A stretch of 56,063 nt of DNA from Myxococcales bacterium (lineage in GTDB: Bacteria > Myxococcota_A > Polyangia > Polyangiales > Polyangiaceae): positions 1 through 56,063 of the forward strand of contig SECP01000058.1 of assembly GCA_004193285.1 (NCBI GenBank). Direction: 5' to 3'. Made by a program: the position numbers and the translations under genes. Below the pieces are notes generated by a model that made no database searches, had not been told where the DNA came from, and worked only from the letters and a program-made list of their open reading frames with translations. Shown one piece after another: positions 34,958-42,889 of this stretch. Within the stretch, counting starts at the first letter, position 1, and each line of letters begins with the position of its first letter.

Positions 34958-36103
34958 CTACTTCGGGGCGAAGACCTTCAGCGGCTCCTTGATGGAGCCA
35001 GCACGGAAATTCCCCGCGCGCTCCAAGAAGCTCGCCGTCACCTCGTAGCCCCGAGCCGCGAACAGCGCGCCGGTCGTGGTCTTCACGTCTGCCGCGAGCA
35101 CCATCCCCGGCTCGAGGCCGCTCAGCGGTACCTCTCGAATCGAGTCGGGCCCCGGGCGTGCTGCGCAGACTTCCAAGAGTGCCTCCAGCACCTGCGGATC
35201 GTAGTCCTGGGCGGCGGCCTTCAGCGCCGCCGCGATGCCGGTGCTGCTCATGCCCTGGGCCTCCAGCACGTCCAGCTGCGTGGCTCCTTTGAGCAGCTGG
35301 GCGCCATGCCTGATTTTCTGCTCTTCCGGGTCGATCTCGGCCCCGACCGGGCGATGGAGTGCGGGGCCAGCGAGCATGCGACGAACCACGTCCAAGCGCG
35401 GAATGTGCCCGAGCAGCTGCTGGGTGACCTCGGGCGCTCGTTCGACCATCGCGCGCTCCGCGCTGGAGAGAGGCGCGCCGTAGTAGAGCTTCTCCACCGT
35501 CTCGTGCGGCAGGGCGAGACTGGAAAGCTGCGAGAGCAGCGCGGCGACCTCCAGCTGCCAGCCCGGGCGGTCCCCGAGCCGTAGGGAGACCTCGGTCACG
35601 AGCTGCTTGACCCGGTTCGCGCGTCCAAAAGCGGCGGGGTTCGTCACGGCCATGATGTCCGAGAGCATCTGAACGCTTCCCTGGACGGTGCTTTCGAGGA
35701 GCTCGCGCTCGCTCACCGTCACTCGGTGCAGCTCGGCGGCGGCCTCGACCGTACGCAGCAGCTCCGGGGGCGGGCACGGCTTGACCAGGAAGCGGAAGAC
35801 CCGCCCCTCGTTGATGGCGCGGGTCGCCGCATCGATCTCGGCGTAGCCCGTCAGCAGCACGCGAGTCGTCTCCGGGTGTGCCGCTCGGGCGCGGGCGAGA
35901 AATTCGCTGCCGTTCATTCCGGGCATGCGCATGTCCGAGATGACCACCGCGGCCGACGGTTCGCGGTCCAGAAGCTCGAGCCCCGCCTGCGCGCTGGTGG
36001 CGAGCTCCACCTCGTAGCGCCGACGTAGGTGCAGCGCGAGGCCGCCGACGACGTGCGGCTCGTCATCCACACAAATCACGCGGGGACGGCTCACTGCTAC
36101 CAT
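34958..36103 (-). CDS. Response regulator with degenerate HD-GYP-like output domain
   Basis: 381 residues from ATG 36103; a GTG start at 36148 is also possible, and neither has a clear ribosome site. The receiver domain has VICVDDEPH, phosphoacceptor Asp57 (VVISDMRMPGMNG), LLTGYAE and Lys in LVKPCPPPEL, matching RpfG-like regulators. The output region follows the HD-GYP helix pattern but lacks its ligands: where HDIGK is expected the sequence is LLSQLSSLALP, and no GYP block is found. A C-terminal segment GLEPGMVLAADVKTTTGALFAARGYEVTASFLERAGNF is also typical of such regulators. It probably binds partners rather than hydrolysing c-di-GMP. Confidence 0.82.
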   Translation of the reverse strand: MVAVSRPRVICVDDEPHVVGGLALHLRRRYEVELATSAQAGLELLDREPSAAVVISDMRMPGMNGSEFLARARAAHPETTRVLLTGYAEIDAATRAINEGRVFRFLVKPCPPPELLRTVEAAAELHRVTVSERELLESTVQGSVQMLSDIMAVTNPAAFGRANRVKQLVTEVSLRLGDRPGWQLEVAALLSQLSSLALPHETVEKLYYGAPLSSAERAMVERAPEVTQQLLGHIPRLDVVRRMLAGPALHRPVGAEIDPEEQKIRHGAQLLKGATQLDVLEAQGMSSTGIAAALKAAAQDYDPQVLEALLEVCAARPGPDSIREVPLSGLEPGMVLAADVKTTTGALFAARGYEVTASFLERAGNFRAGSIKEPLKVFAPK

Positions 36104-36348
36104 GGACAATCGGGGGACTTCACACGACGCCGGCGCGAGCGGGCTCACGCTTGGCCAAGCGCGCCTTCATCAGAGTGACCTACGGCTCCGCGCGCGATTG
36201 CTTTAGGCGCCGCCGGCCACTGGAGACTATGTCAGGCGCAAATATACGAAATTGCTGCTGATTCAGCGGTACGGGAGCGCCGCCGACGTCCGCTTCGCAC
36301 TTAAGCGGGTCGCGCGCCGAGCGTTGTCCCCGGGCAGGGAGACACGCC
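36104..36348. other. Divergent intergenic region between two receiver genes
   Basis: 245 bp. Contains an AT-richer stretch around 36236-36260 that may carry promoters, but I could not assign -35/-10 or sigma-54 elements with correct spacing and found no long inverted repeat. The AGGGAG at 36336-36341 is the ribosome site of the CheY-like gene. Confidence 0.4.
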
Positions 36349-36717
36349 GTGGACAAGAAAATATTGGTCGTCGACGACTCGGCCACGGTTCGACAGCAAG
36401 TGCGAGCCGCCTTGGCGGATACCGGTTTCGAGGTTGTCGAAGCCGCCGACGGCGTGGAAGGGCTGGACGCAATCGCCGCGCGGCAGGACCTGGCCGCGGT
36501 CGTATGCGACGTCAACATGCCGCGCCTCGGTGGTCTACAGCTCCTGGAGATGCTCAGTGAGCAGGGCAAGGTCCCGGCGTTGCCGGTCGTGATGCTAACG
36601 ACGGAAGGGCAACCGGCGCTGATGCAACGTGCCAAAGCGGCCGGCGCGCGGGGTTGGCTGGTCAAGCCCTTCAAACCAGCGACCCTCGTAGCCACCCTGC
36701 GAAAGCTCACGGCCTGA
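36349..36717 (+). CDS. Single-domain CheY-like response regulator
   Basis: 122 residues, GTG start at 36349 with AGGGAG seven bases upstream. A complete receiver and nothing else: ILVVDDSATVRQQV, phosphoacceptor Asp54 (VVCDVNMPRLGG), VVMLTTEG and Lys in LVKPFKP. CheY-type single receivers act by binding a target when phosphorylated. The next gene, 6 bp downstream, encodes a CheX-like phosphatase, which would switch this receiver off. No kinase or flagellar gene is adjacent, so the input and target are unknown. Confidence 0.93.
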   Translation: MDKKILVVDDSATVRQQVRAALADTGFEVVEAADGVEGLDAIAARQDLAAVVCDVNMPRLGGLQLLEMLSEQGKVPALPVVMLTTEGQPALMQRAKAAGARGWLVKPFKPATLVATLRKLTA

Positions 36718-36723
36718 GCTCCC

Positions 36724-37242
36724 ATGAGACACCCGAACCATTCCCCGATCGATGACCTGGTCTCCGATTGCTGCCAGGAGCTCTTCGCGGCCTACGACGT
36801 TAGCCTGGAGCCGGCGGACAGCGCGCTGTTCCCGCCGCGCGATCACCTGCTCTACTGCAGCGTGATGGGCTTCGGCGGCCGCCAAGTGCGAGGCGCCCTG
36901 GTCTTGGTCAGCACGGTCGAGCCGCTCGAGCTCACTCACTCGGGCGACGAAGAGTCGCACCAGGATTGGGTCCGCGAGCTCTCCAACCAGCTCATGGGGC
37001 GGGTGAAAAACCGCCTACTATCGTTCGGCGCGGAGGTGATGCTGGCCACCCCCGCCGCGATCAGCGGCAAGAATCTGGATCTGACCTCGGCCAAGCCGAC
37101 TGCGCCGCAGGTCTTTCGCGCGGCGAGTGGGGTCGTTTCCGTCTGGATCGAGTGCGACTACCTGGGCGGCTTCGAGCTGCCGACCACTCCGAGCGGTAAG
37201 CTGGAGGCGGCGCTGCCCGAAGGAGAAGCGCTGTTGTTCTGA
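36724..37242 (+). CDS. CheX-like CheY-P phosphatase
   Basis: 172 residues, starting 6 bp after the CheY-like gene. The helix QDWVRELSNQLMGRVKNRLLSFG carries the E-x-x-N phosphatase motif (Glu85, Asn88) used by CheX and CheC to position water for CheY-P hydrolysis. Flanking beta-strands (LLYCSVMGFGGRQVRGALVLVS and VSVWIECDYLGGFELP) fit the CheX fold. The pairing with a single-domain receiver supports the assignment. Convergent with the DUF1552 gene, 11 bp apart. Confidence 0.83.
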   Translation: MRHPNHSPIDDLVSDCCQELFAAYDVSLEPADSALFPPRDHLLYCSVMGFGGRQVRGALVLVSTVEPLELTHSGDEESHQDWVRELSNQLMGRVKNRLLSFGAEVMLATPAAISGKNLDLTSAKPTAPQVFRAASGVVSVWIECDYLGGFELPTTPSGKLEAALPEGEALLF

Positions 37243-37253
37243 GGGCGCCGAGC

Positions 37254-38699
37254 TCAGGCCTTCAGCGCGTCGATGCCGCCAGAGCCGCTGCCCTTGCCGA
37301 AGTTCTCGGTCCACTCGCTCTTGTCGCGCACCGCCGCCGAGATGAGCGTGTTGAATAGCCGGTTGTTCGTGACGTTGCCGGCGTCCACGTAGGCGCCCTG
37401 CTTGAGGTAGCCGCCGCCATTGCCGGCGATGATGGTCGGAACGTTCTTGAAGCTGTGGGACGGACCATCCGCCACGTGGTTCGTCCACATCACGAAGGAC
37501 TTGTCCAGGAGGCCGCGCGCTTTGAACTGATCGAGGCCGTGACGCAGCGTCTCCATGCGGAGCACGTCGATTTCCGCGTGAGCTTGCTCGGCGGTGCTGT
37601 TGGAGCCGACCTGCCCGTCCGACTGCACGCGGTGGCTCAGGTGATGGAACGGCCAGCCCAGGTTCGCGTTGGACGGCACCGAGTACTTGGTCTGATCCGT
37701 GCCATCGCCGTGCTGCAGCGTCGCGACGCGGTTGTAGTTGCAGGCGAAGGCGAGGGCGACGAGCTCCAAGTGCAACTTGGCGACGTCTTCGATCATACCG
37801 TCGCTCTTGAAGGCGAGGCCGCTCTTCAACGCGTCGAGCTTGCTCACGGCGAGGCCGTCTTGGCTGCAGGCCGCCGCCATCTCGCCCATCGTCACTTCCG
37901 TGTCGCGGATGGCGTCGAAGTGCTGCTGCAACCGCAGCTTGTCGTCCTGGCTCAACCCCGACAGGCTCATCAAGCTCTTGAGCTCGTCGCGAACGAGGTC
38001 GTTGACGCTGCGGCGGCTGGCCAGTAGCTCCGCGGCCACGGGCTCCCCCGGCGTGCCGCCGCTCCCGCCCGTCAGCCCAACGAGCCGAGAATACAACGTG
38101 TAGGGGTTGTCGTCGGCCGAGCGGACCTGGCCCGCGCCCGCGCCCTTGAACGAGATGCGCTCTGCGATGTAGCCGTTCATGCGGTTGCCGGCGTAGAGCG
38201 TGAGCGGATCCACCCCGGCGTCGTTGACGGCCTTGGCGATCACCATGTCCACCGAGATGCCCTGAGAGTAGGCGGTCTTCCCGCCATCGCCCGCGGGCGC
38301 CGCGGTCAGGGACTGACACAAGCCTTGCGCGTGGCCGCAGTTGGTCGCCCCGTTCATCGGGAAATTGATCCCTCGCACGAACAGCAGATTTTCCGCGTGG
38401 GGCGAGAGCACGCTCGTCGCCTTGCCAGCTTGCCCGGCAAGACCGCTGCTCGTCAGCGGCCCGGTCGCGCTCGGAAAGAACTTGCTGCCTACCACCCCGC
38501 ACGCGGCCACGATGAACAGGCTGAACACCGGCGGGTTGTCGGCGGCCCACGCCGAGCGTGCGGGCAGCCCCTCCAGGAACGGCAAACCGACCGCGACCGC
38601 CCCTGCTCGCAAAAAGGCGCGGCGGTTGACGGAGCGACGTGGCGTGAGCGCCAACGGCGAAAAAGAACTACCCAGCGGGGCGGAATGCTCGTGACTCAC
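37254..38699 (-). CDS. DUF1552 family protein exported by the Tat pathway
   Basis: 481 residues from GTG 38699, with GGAGG six bases upstream; this start overlaps the stop of the preceding gene (GTGA). A longer in-frame start exists but lies inside that gene. The N-terminus has a twin-arginine signal (RRSVNRRAFLRAGAVAVGLPFLEGLPARSAWA). DUF1552 features include LFIVAACGVVGSKFFPS, NLLFVRGINFPMN and the C-terminal VMWTNHVADGPSHSFKNVPTIIAGNGGGYLKQGAYVD. DUF1552 genes in Planctomycetes and Myxococcota usually sit beside DUF1592-family genes, as here. The biochemical role is unknown; Tat export suggests it folds, perhaps with a cofactor, before crossing the membrane. Confidence 0.9.
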   Translation of the reverse strand: MSHEHSAPLGSSFSPLALTPRRSVNRRAFLRAGAVAVGLPFLEGLPARSAWAADNPPVFSLFIVAACGVVGSKFFPSATGPLTSSGLAGQAGKATSVLSPHAENLLFVRGINFPMNGATNCGHAQGLCQSLTAAPAGDGGKTAYSQGISVDMVIAKAVNDAGVDPLTLYAGNRMNGYIAERISFKGAGAGQVRSADDNPYTLYSRLVGLTGGSGGTPGEPVAAELLASRRSVNDLVRDELKSLMSLSGLSQDDKLRLQQHFDAIRDTEVTMGEMAAACSQDGLAVSKLDALKSGLAFKSDGMIEDVAKLHLELVALAFACNYNRVATLQHGDGTDQTKYSVPSNANLGWPFHHLSHRVQSDGQVGSNSTAEQAHAEIDVLRMETLRHGLDQFKARGLLDKSFVMWTNHVADGPSHSFKNVPTIIAGNGGGYLKQGAYVDAGNVTNNRLFNTLISAAVRDKSEWTENFGKGSGSGGIDALKA

Positions 38700-40420
38700 T
38701 GCGAACCTCCGGCGTGCGTGCGAAACGCATCGCTCTTGACCAACTCCACGAGGACCTTCTTGACCGAGCCGCCCTGCCCGCGGCTCACTTCCGAAAGCTT
38801 GCCGAGCCACGGCATGTCCGCCGCTACGACGTCCCGCTGCAGCCCGAAGCTGGCGAGCTTCTTGGAATAGCAGAGGTGTGCCTGTTCGCTCTCCGCGACC
38901 GCTTGCATCATGCCCGCGGCGTCCTGAAACGTCTTTTCACCCTCGCTGAAGGTGTAGGAGCCGCTGCTGTCGATGGCGAGGCCTGCGCCCTCGGTTTCAC
39001 GGTACTGACCCATGCCGTCGAAGTGCTCGAACGCGAACCCCAAGGGGTTGATGAGCTCGTTGTGACAGACGCCGCCGCAGCCCTGGGTCAGGGTAGTGAT
39101 GCGCTCGCGGTTCGTCTGACCGGGCTTCAGCGCCGGCACTGGCGGAAGCATTGCCACTGGCGGACCGAGCGGAGCGCACAGGACGTCCAGATTGATGCTC
39201 ACCCCGCGGTGGATGGAGTCGGGCTCGTCGTTCAGCGCGTTCAGCGTCAAATAGGGGAGTTGGGAAAAGAAGCCGGCGCGCGCCGGGCCGAGGTCCTGCT
39301 CCACGAACCCGCTGCCGCTCGAGGTCGAGCCATAGAGCTTGGCCATTGCGGGACCGACGAAGCCTTGGGTGCTGGTCAAAATCTCGCGGAGGCCCAGGCC
39401 TTGCCCGAAAATACGGTCGAAGAACAGGTACGAGCTCTCTTGATACTCGGCGTTCAGTGACTCCGCGTAAGCGGGCACACCGAGCTTGCTGATCTGCGCG
39501 TAGCGGTCGAAGTGCAGCAACTCGCGGTGAAACTCACGCATCACGGCCCCGGCCGCGGGCTCGTTCATCATCTCGCTCGCCTCGGTGGCGATGGCCGCCG
39601 GCGAGGTGAGCGTCCCCGCCTCGTCGAGCAGCGCGTCGCTCGGGGTGGTGTCGCGGAGCCACAGCGAGAGCTTCGCCGCCACTTCGAAGCCGCTGAGCGG
39701 GGCGTGGCGATCTCCCAGCTCCGAGCGGTACAAGAAATGGGGCGATTGCAGCAGCGCTCGGATGACTAGCGCCGCCCCTTTCGCGAACGGGCTCTTGCTG
39801 CCCTCCATCGCCTTGCCGGTGTCGAACAAGCCTTGATACTTCGTCAGCTCCGGCTCGGTCAGCGGGCGACGGTAGGCGCGGCGGCCCACGGTTTGAATGA
39901 ATCCGGCCGCGTCTGTCCCTGGGTAGACGGCGGAGAGCGCCGCGTCCGACGCCGTCACCTGCTCGGCCAGCGCCTCCGCGGCGCCCTGGTAGTCCGCCCA
40001 GCCGCGCTGATTCACGTCCAGCAGCAGCTCGTTATTTCGGAAGTCCGTGGTGCCCGATACGGCCCCTTGAAAAGCCACCTCGAGCCCGGAGGGCGCCGCC
40101 AGCTTGAGCACGTCCTTCACGCTGTTGGCCCACTGGCTGTTCGTCAGGCGGACGAAGCGGAAAAACTTCGGCTCGCCAGGCAGGTCGATGCCGCGAGCCA
40201 CCGTGGAGCCAGACCCGCCCGTGGACGTGCCGGCGGCGGGGCCGGCGCCCGTGCTCGACCCTGCACCGACGCTGGACGTGCCGCCTGCCGCCAGCCCGTC
40301 CGACGGGCTGTCCCCCACTTTGGCGGTGCACCCCGCCAGGCTGGACAGTGCCGCGAGCGCACACGCTACCGCCGTGCGGCGTTGAGTTGACCCGGACGAG
40401 CGACACGCGCGCGCATGCAT
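38696..40420 (-). CDS. DUF1592/DUF1588/DUF1585-type secreted lipoprotein with haem-like motif
   Basis: 574 residues from ATG 40420; upstream in-frame starts give only low-quality extension. The lipobox is LAGC, followed by a Gly/Ser-rich linker. Domain blocks: RLTNSQWANSVKDVLKL (DUF1587-like), GRRAYRRPLTEPELTKYQGLF (DUF1595-like), HFLYRSELGD and AKLSLWLRDTTPSDALLDEAGTL (DUF1592), and GCGGVCHNELINPLGFAFEHFDGMGQYRE (DUF1588). The last carries Cys448-x3-Cys452-His453, one residue longer than the classical CxxCH haem c motif. LCYSKKLASFGLQR near the end fits DUF1585. It is translationally coupled to the DUF1552 gene; the two probably act together at the cell surface or periplasm, perhaps in redox chemistry on a polymer. 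Confidence 0.9.
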   Translation of the reverse strand: MHARACRSSGSTQRRTAVACALAALSSLAGCTAKVGDSPSDGLAAGGTSSVGAGSSTGAGPAAGTSTGGSGSTVARGIDLPGEPKFFRFVRLTNSQWANSVKDVLKLAAPSGLEVAFQGAVSGTTDFRNNELLLDVNQRGWADYQGAAEALAEQVTASDAALSAVYPGTDAAGFIQTVGRRAYRRPLTEPELTKYQGLFDTGKAMEGSKSPFAKGAALVIRALLQSPHFLYRSELGDRHAPLSGFEVAAKLSLWLRDTTPSDALLDEAGTLTSPAAIATEASEMMNEPAAGAVMREFHRELLHFDRYAQISKLGVPAYAESLNAEYQESSYLFFDRIFGQGLGLREILTSTQGFVGPAMAKLYGSTSSGSGFVEQDLGPARAGFFSQLPYLTLNALNDEPDSIHRGVSINLDVLCAPLGPPVAMLPPVPALKPGQTNRERITTLTQGCGGVCHNELINPLGFAFEHFDGMGQYRETEGAGLAIDSSGSYTFSEGEKTFQDAAGMMQAVAESEQAHLCYSKKLASFGLQRDVVAADMPWLGKLSEVSRGQGGSVKKVLVELVKSDAFRTHAGGSQ

Positions 40421-40574
40421 CGTTACCAAGAATTCCCGAGAAAGACCCAGCTGATCACCGCGCTGACTCGTTTCGTGAATTGGAGCTGAAGCCGAAGGTT
40501 CCATCCGGAGCGGCTCCCTCTCCCACGCGAATTTTGGACGTGACCAGCGAGGTATTCCTCGTCTTATCGCGGTC

Positions 40575-41627
40575 ATGCGCCGGGAGTTATCGGCATGGGC
40601 CATGGCTCTTTGGCGGCTGGCCTGGAACCGATCGTTGACTCACGTCGTCACCGCGTGCTCGCTGCTCGCGTGCGCCGCTTGCAGCGACGGACCCAGCGAG
40701 ACCCCGGCTCCCAGCGGTGCGGGGGGGACGGGGAGCCAAGGTGCCGTTGGCGGAGCAGCCGGCGCCGCACCTGGCGGCAGCGCGGGGGCCAGTGCGGGTA
40801 GCAGCGGCGTCGGCAGTGCGGGCGCGGGTGGCAGTCCGGGCAATGGCGGCAGCGCGGGCACGCCGACTGGCGGCGCCTCCGGCGGCATAACGAGCGGGGC
40901 CGGTGGGAGCGGCACCGGCGGTAGCCCGGCGGGTGGGACGAGTGGGTCGAATGGCGGGGGCGCGGGCGGCTCCTCGGGCGGCGGTGGAGCCGGAGGCAGC
41001 GCAACCTTCAATCCTTGTCCGCCGAGCGGCGCCTGCAAGATCCTGCCGCTCGGGGACTCCATCACCGACGGCCTCACCGTCGCGGGCGGCTACCGCATTC
41101 ACCTGTTCGAGCTCGCTAGCGAAGCCGGCAAGACGATCACCTTCCTCGGGGGCTCCATGAACGGCCCGACGATGGTCGCTGGCAAGCCGTTCCCGCGCGC
41201 GCACGAAGGGCACAGCGGCTGGACCATCTCTCAAATCGACGGCATCGTTCCGACTCCCGCGCTCGGCGACGAACCCCATATCGTGCTCCTCCACTTGGGC
41301 ACGAACGACATGTACCAGGGCGCATCCGGTGCCGAGCAACGGCTGGGCGCGCTCATCGACCAGATCGTTCAAACCTTGCCCAGCGCGCTGCTCGCGGTGT
41401 CCACCATCATTCCGCTGCCGGGCTCGGCAAGCAACGTGACCACCTACAACGCGGCCGTGCCTGGCGTCGTGGAAGCGCGCGCGAAGCAGGGTAAGCACGT
41501 GGTGTTCGTCGATCAGTTCGAGGGCTTTCCCACGAGCGAGCTGGCCGACGGCGTTCACCCGAACGCGGCCGGTTACGCGCGCATGGCGGAGACGTGGTAT
41601 GCGGCCCTCGCGAAATACCTGCCTTGA
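40575..41627 (+). CDS. SGNH/GDSL hydrolase lipoprotein (CE3-like carbohydrate esterase)
   Basis: 350 residues. The signal peptide region ends at a lipobox (SLLAC or the nearby AAC). About 100 residues of almost pure Gly/Ser/Ala/Thr linker (roughly 45-145) separate the lipid anchor from the catalytic domain. The SGNH blocks are ILPLGDSITDG (Ser nucleophile), LHLGTNDMY (Asn) and LADGVHPNAAGYARMA (Asp and His). The best match by eye is to CE3-type acetylxylan esterases and related deacetylases. The linker would let the enzyme reach substrate from the outer membrane. It is divergent from the DUF1592-family gene. Confidence 0.88.
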   Translation: MRRELSAWAMALWRLAWNRSLTHVVTACSLLACAACSDGPSETPAPSGAGGTGSQGAVGGAAGAAPGGSAGASAGSSGVGSAGAGGSPGNGGSAGTPTGGASGGITSGAGGSGTGGSPAGGTSGSNGGGAGGSSGGGGAGGSATFNPCPPSGACKILPLGDSITDGLTVAGGYRIHLFELASEAGKTITFLGGSMNGPTMVAGKPFPRAHEGHSGWTISQIDGIVPTPALGDEPHIVLLHLGTNDMYQGASGAEQRLGALIDQIVQTLPSALLAVSTIIPLPGSASNVTTYNAAVPGVVEARAKQGKHVVFVDQFEGFPTSELADGVHPNAAGYARMAETWYAALAKYLP

Positions 41628-41763
41628 CCGGTCCGCGAGTCACGCCGGCTCGCCTCGCCAGCCAGCCAGTAGGCGAAGGGCCTACCTGCGCCGCCCCTCC
41701 GCGTCCGGTGCAGGCGAGAGTGCGACGAGTGACCACAGACCGGAGATCCCTCGTGGCGACGGT

Positions 41764-41800
41764 TCACCTTTCCAAGTGCAAGGTGAGGAAATCCTCACCT
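41764..41800 (+). promoter_or_regulatory. Overlapping, mutually exclusive hairpins (possible attenuator)
   Basis: TCACCTT (41764-41770) is complementary to AAGGTGA (41780-41786). The same central segment, as AGGTGAGG (41781-41788), also pairs perfectly with CCTCACCT (41793-41800) across a 4-base loop, extendable past a bulged A to TGC/GCA. Only one stem can form at a time, the arrangement seen in attenuators and riboswitch expression platforms. As DNA it could instead be three half-sites of an operator. No U-tract follows. Confidence 0.4.
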
Positions 41801-41848
41801 GCATGGGCGAGACGGCATCTACGGTCCTCCAACTGATTGGCCTGGCCC

Positions 41849-41862
41849 CAGCTCTTGAGCTG
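41849..41862. promoter_or_regulatory. Inverted repeat just upstream of the winged-helix gene
   Basis: CAGCTC-TT-GAGCTG, a perfect 6-bp inverted repeat 31 bp before the ATG at 41894. The place suits an autoregulatory operator for the DNA-binding-like protein encoded there; this is inference. Confidence 0.35.
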
Positions 41863-41893
41863 AGTCCTAAATAAGCCTTCCGGCCAAGCCTTC

Positions 41894-42889
41894 ATGAACG
41901 CCCAAATCCTGATCGACGCGGTTGTTCGCCAAACCATGGTGCTGATCGCGCAGCTCTCCACCGCGGATGGTACCCGCTCGCCCCTCTCACACGTCGCGGA
42001 CGAAGTGTTCATGGGCCTCGTCCGCGAGCTGGAGTCGCAGGGCGTGGGTAAGAAGGTCATCGCGGACATGTTCGGCATCGCGCTCCGCTCTTACCAGCAG
42101 AAGGTGCAGCGGCTCAGTGAGTCCGCGACGCGGCGTGGCGTCACGCTGTGGAGCGCGGTGCACTCGTTTCTGGAAGAGCGCGCGAGCGCGACTCGGGCGG
42201 AGGTGCTCGAGCATTTCGATCACGACGAAGAGCTCAAGGTCAGGAGCATTTTGAGCGACCTCGTCGAGAGCGGGCTCGTCTGCCGCAGCGGGCGTGGGCA
42301 GGAAACCAGCTACCGTTTGGCGACGGCGGAAGAGCTCGAGCAGCTGGGCACCGCCGCCAGCACGGACGCGGAGGCGACGAACGCAGCCCTCGTTTGGGTG
42401 CACGTTTACCGCGGCAGCCCACTGCGGAAGACGAGGCTTGCGGAGATCTTGCCGCTCCCCGAGGCCGCGCTGGAAGCAGCGCTGCAGCGCTTGGCGCGCG
42501 AAGAGCGAATCCGTATCGAGGAGCGACCCGACGGCACGTATTGCACCACGGAGCACTGTTTGATTCCGGTGGGCGAAGCCGCGGGCTGGGAGGCAGCGGT
42601 CATCGATCATCACCGCGCCGTGCTGAGCGCGCTCGCCGCGAAGCTCGTCAGTGGTAAGCACGTGGCCGCCGCCGCCGACGAGGTGGGCGGCACCACGTGG
42701 TCGTTCGACCTATGGCCGGGACACCCGCGGGAGAAAGAAGTCCGGCGGCTGCTCGCGGCGCTTCGTGAGCAAGTCGTCCCACTCTGGAACGAGGTCGCGG
42801 AGTACAATCGCGAGCACCGGCCCGCGCAAACTTACAGAGTCACGGTTTACTGCGGTCAGTACTTGGTCACTGAAGGGGATGAGCCATGA
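41894..42889 (+). CDS. Tandem winged-helix-like putative regulatory protein
   Basis: 331 residues, cytoplasmic. N-terminal block MNAQILIDAVVRQTMVLIAQLSTADG, then LVRELESQGVGKKVIADMFGIALRSYQQKVQRLSES, which reads as a helix-turn-helix. Two winged-helix-like segments follow: ATRAEVLEHFDHDEELKVRSILSDLVESGLVCRSGRG and SPLRKTRLAEILPLPEAALEAALQRLAREERIRIEERPDG. I recall proteins with this N-terminus as a common uncharacterised family in Polyangia, but could not search. No enzyme motif is seen. Its stop overlaps the GH30 gene start (ATGA), so the pair are translationally coupled. That suggests it regulates, or is needed for, the secreted glycosidase-like product. Confidence 0.75.
   Translation: MNAQILIDAVVRQTMVLIAQLSTADGTRSPLSHVADEVFMGLVRELESQGVGKKVIADMFGIALRSYQQKVQRLSESATRRGVTLWSAVHSFLEERASATRAEVLEHFDHDEELKVRSILSDLVESGLVCRSGRGQETSYRLATAEELEQLGTAASTDAEATNAALVWVHVYRGSPLRKTRLAEILPLPEAALEAALQRLAREERIRIEERPDGTYCTTEHCLIPVGEAAGWEAAVIDHHRAVLSALAAKLVSGKHVAAAADEVGGTTWSFDLWPGHPREKEVRRLLAALREQVVPLWNEVAEYNREHRPAQTYRVTVYCGQYLVTEGDEP

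Larger units (their letters stand above)
41628..41893. other. Intergenic region upstream of the winged-helix gene
   Basis: 266 bp. The first 130 bp show no clear structure. The remainder holds the competing hairpins at 41764-41800 and an operator-like repeat at 41849-41862. A GG-N10-GC pair at about 41839-41852 has sigma-54 spacing but a poor -12 element, so I do not call it. Confidence 0.4.

Noticed and set aside
37018..38550. 510-codon minus-strand open frame overlapping the DUF1552 gene
   Set aside because: Out-of-frame shadow of the same strand; the DUF1552 frame has a Tat signal, family motifs and a good ribosome site.
40700..41010. Gly/Ser-coding low-complexity stretch as a DNA repeat array
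   Set aside because: The repetition follows codons for a protein linker and has no fixed DNA period; it is part of the SGNH lipoprotein.
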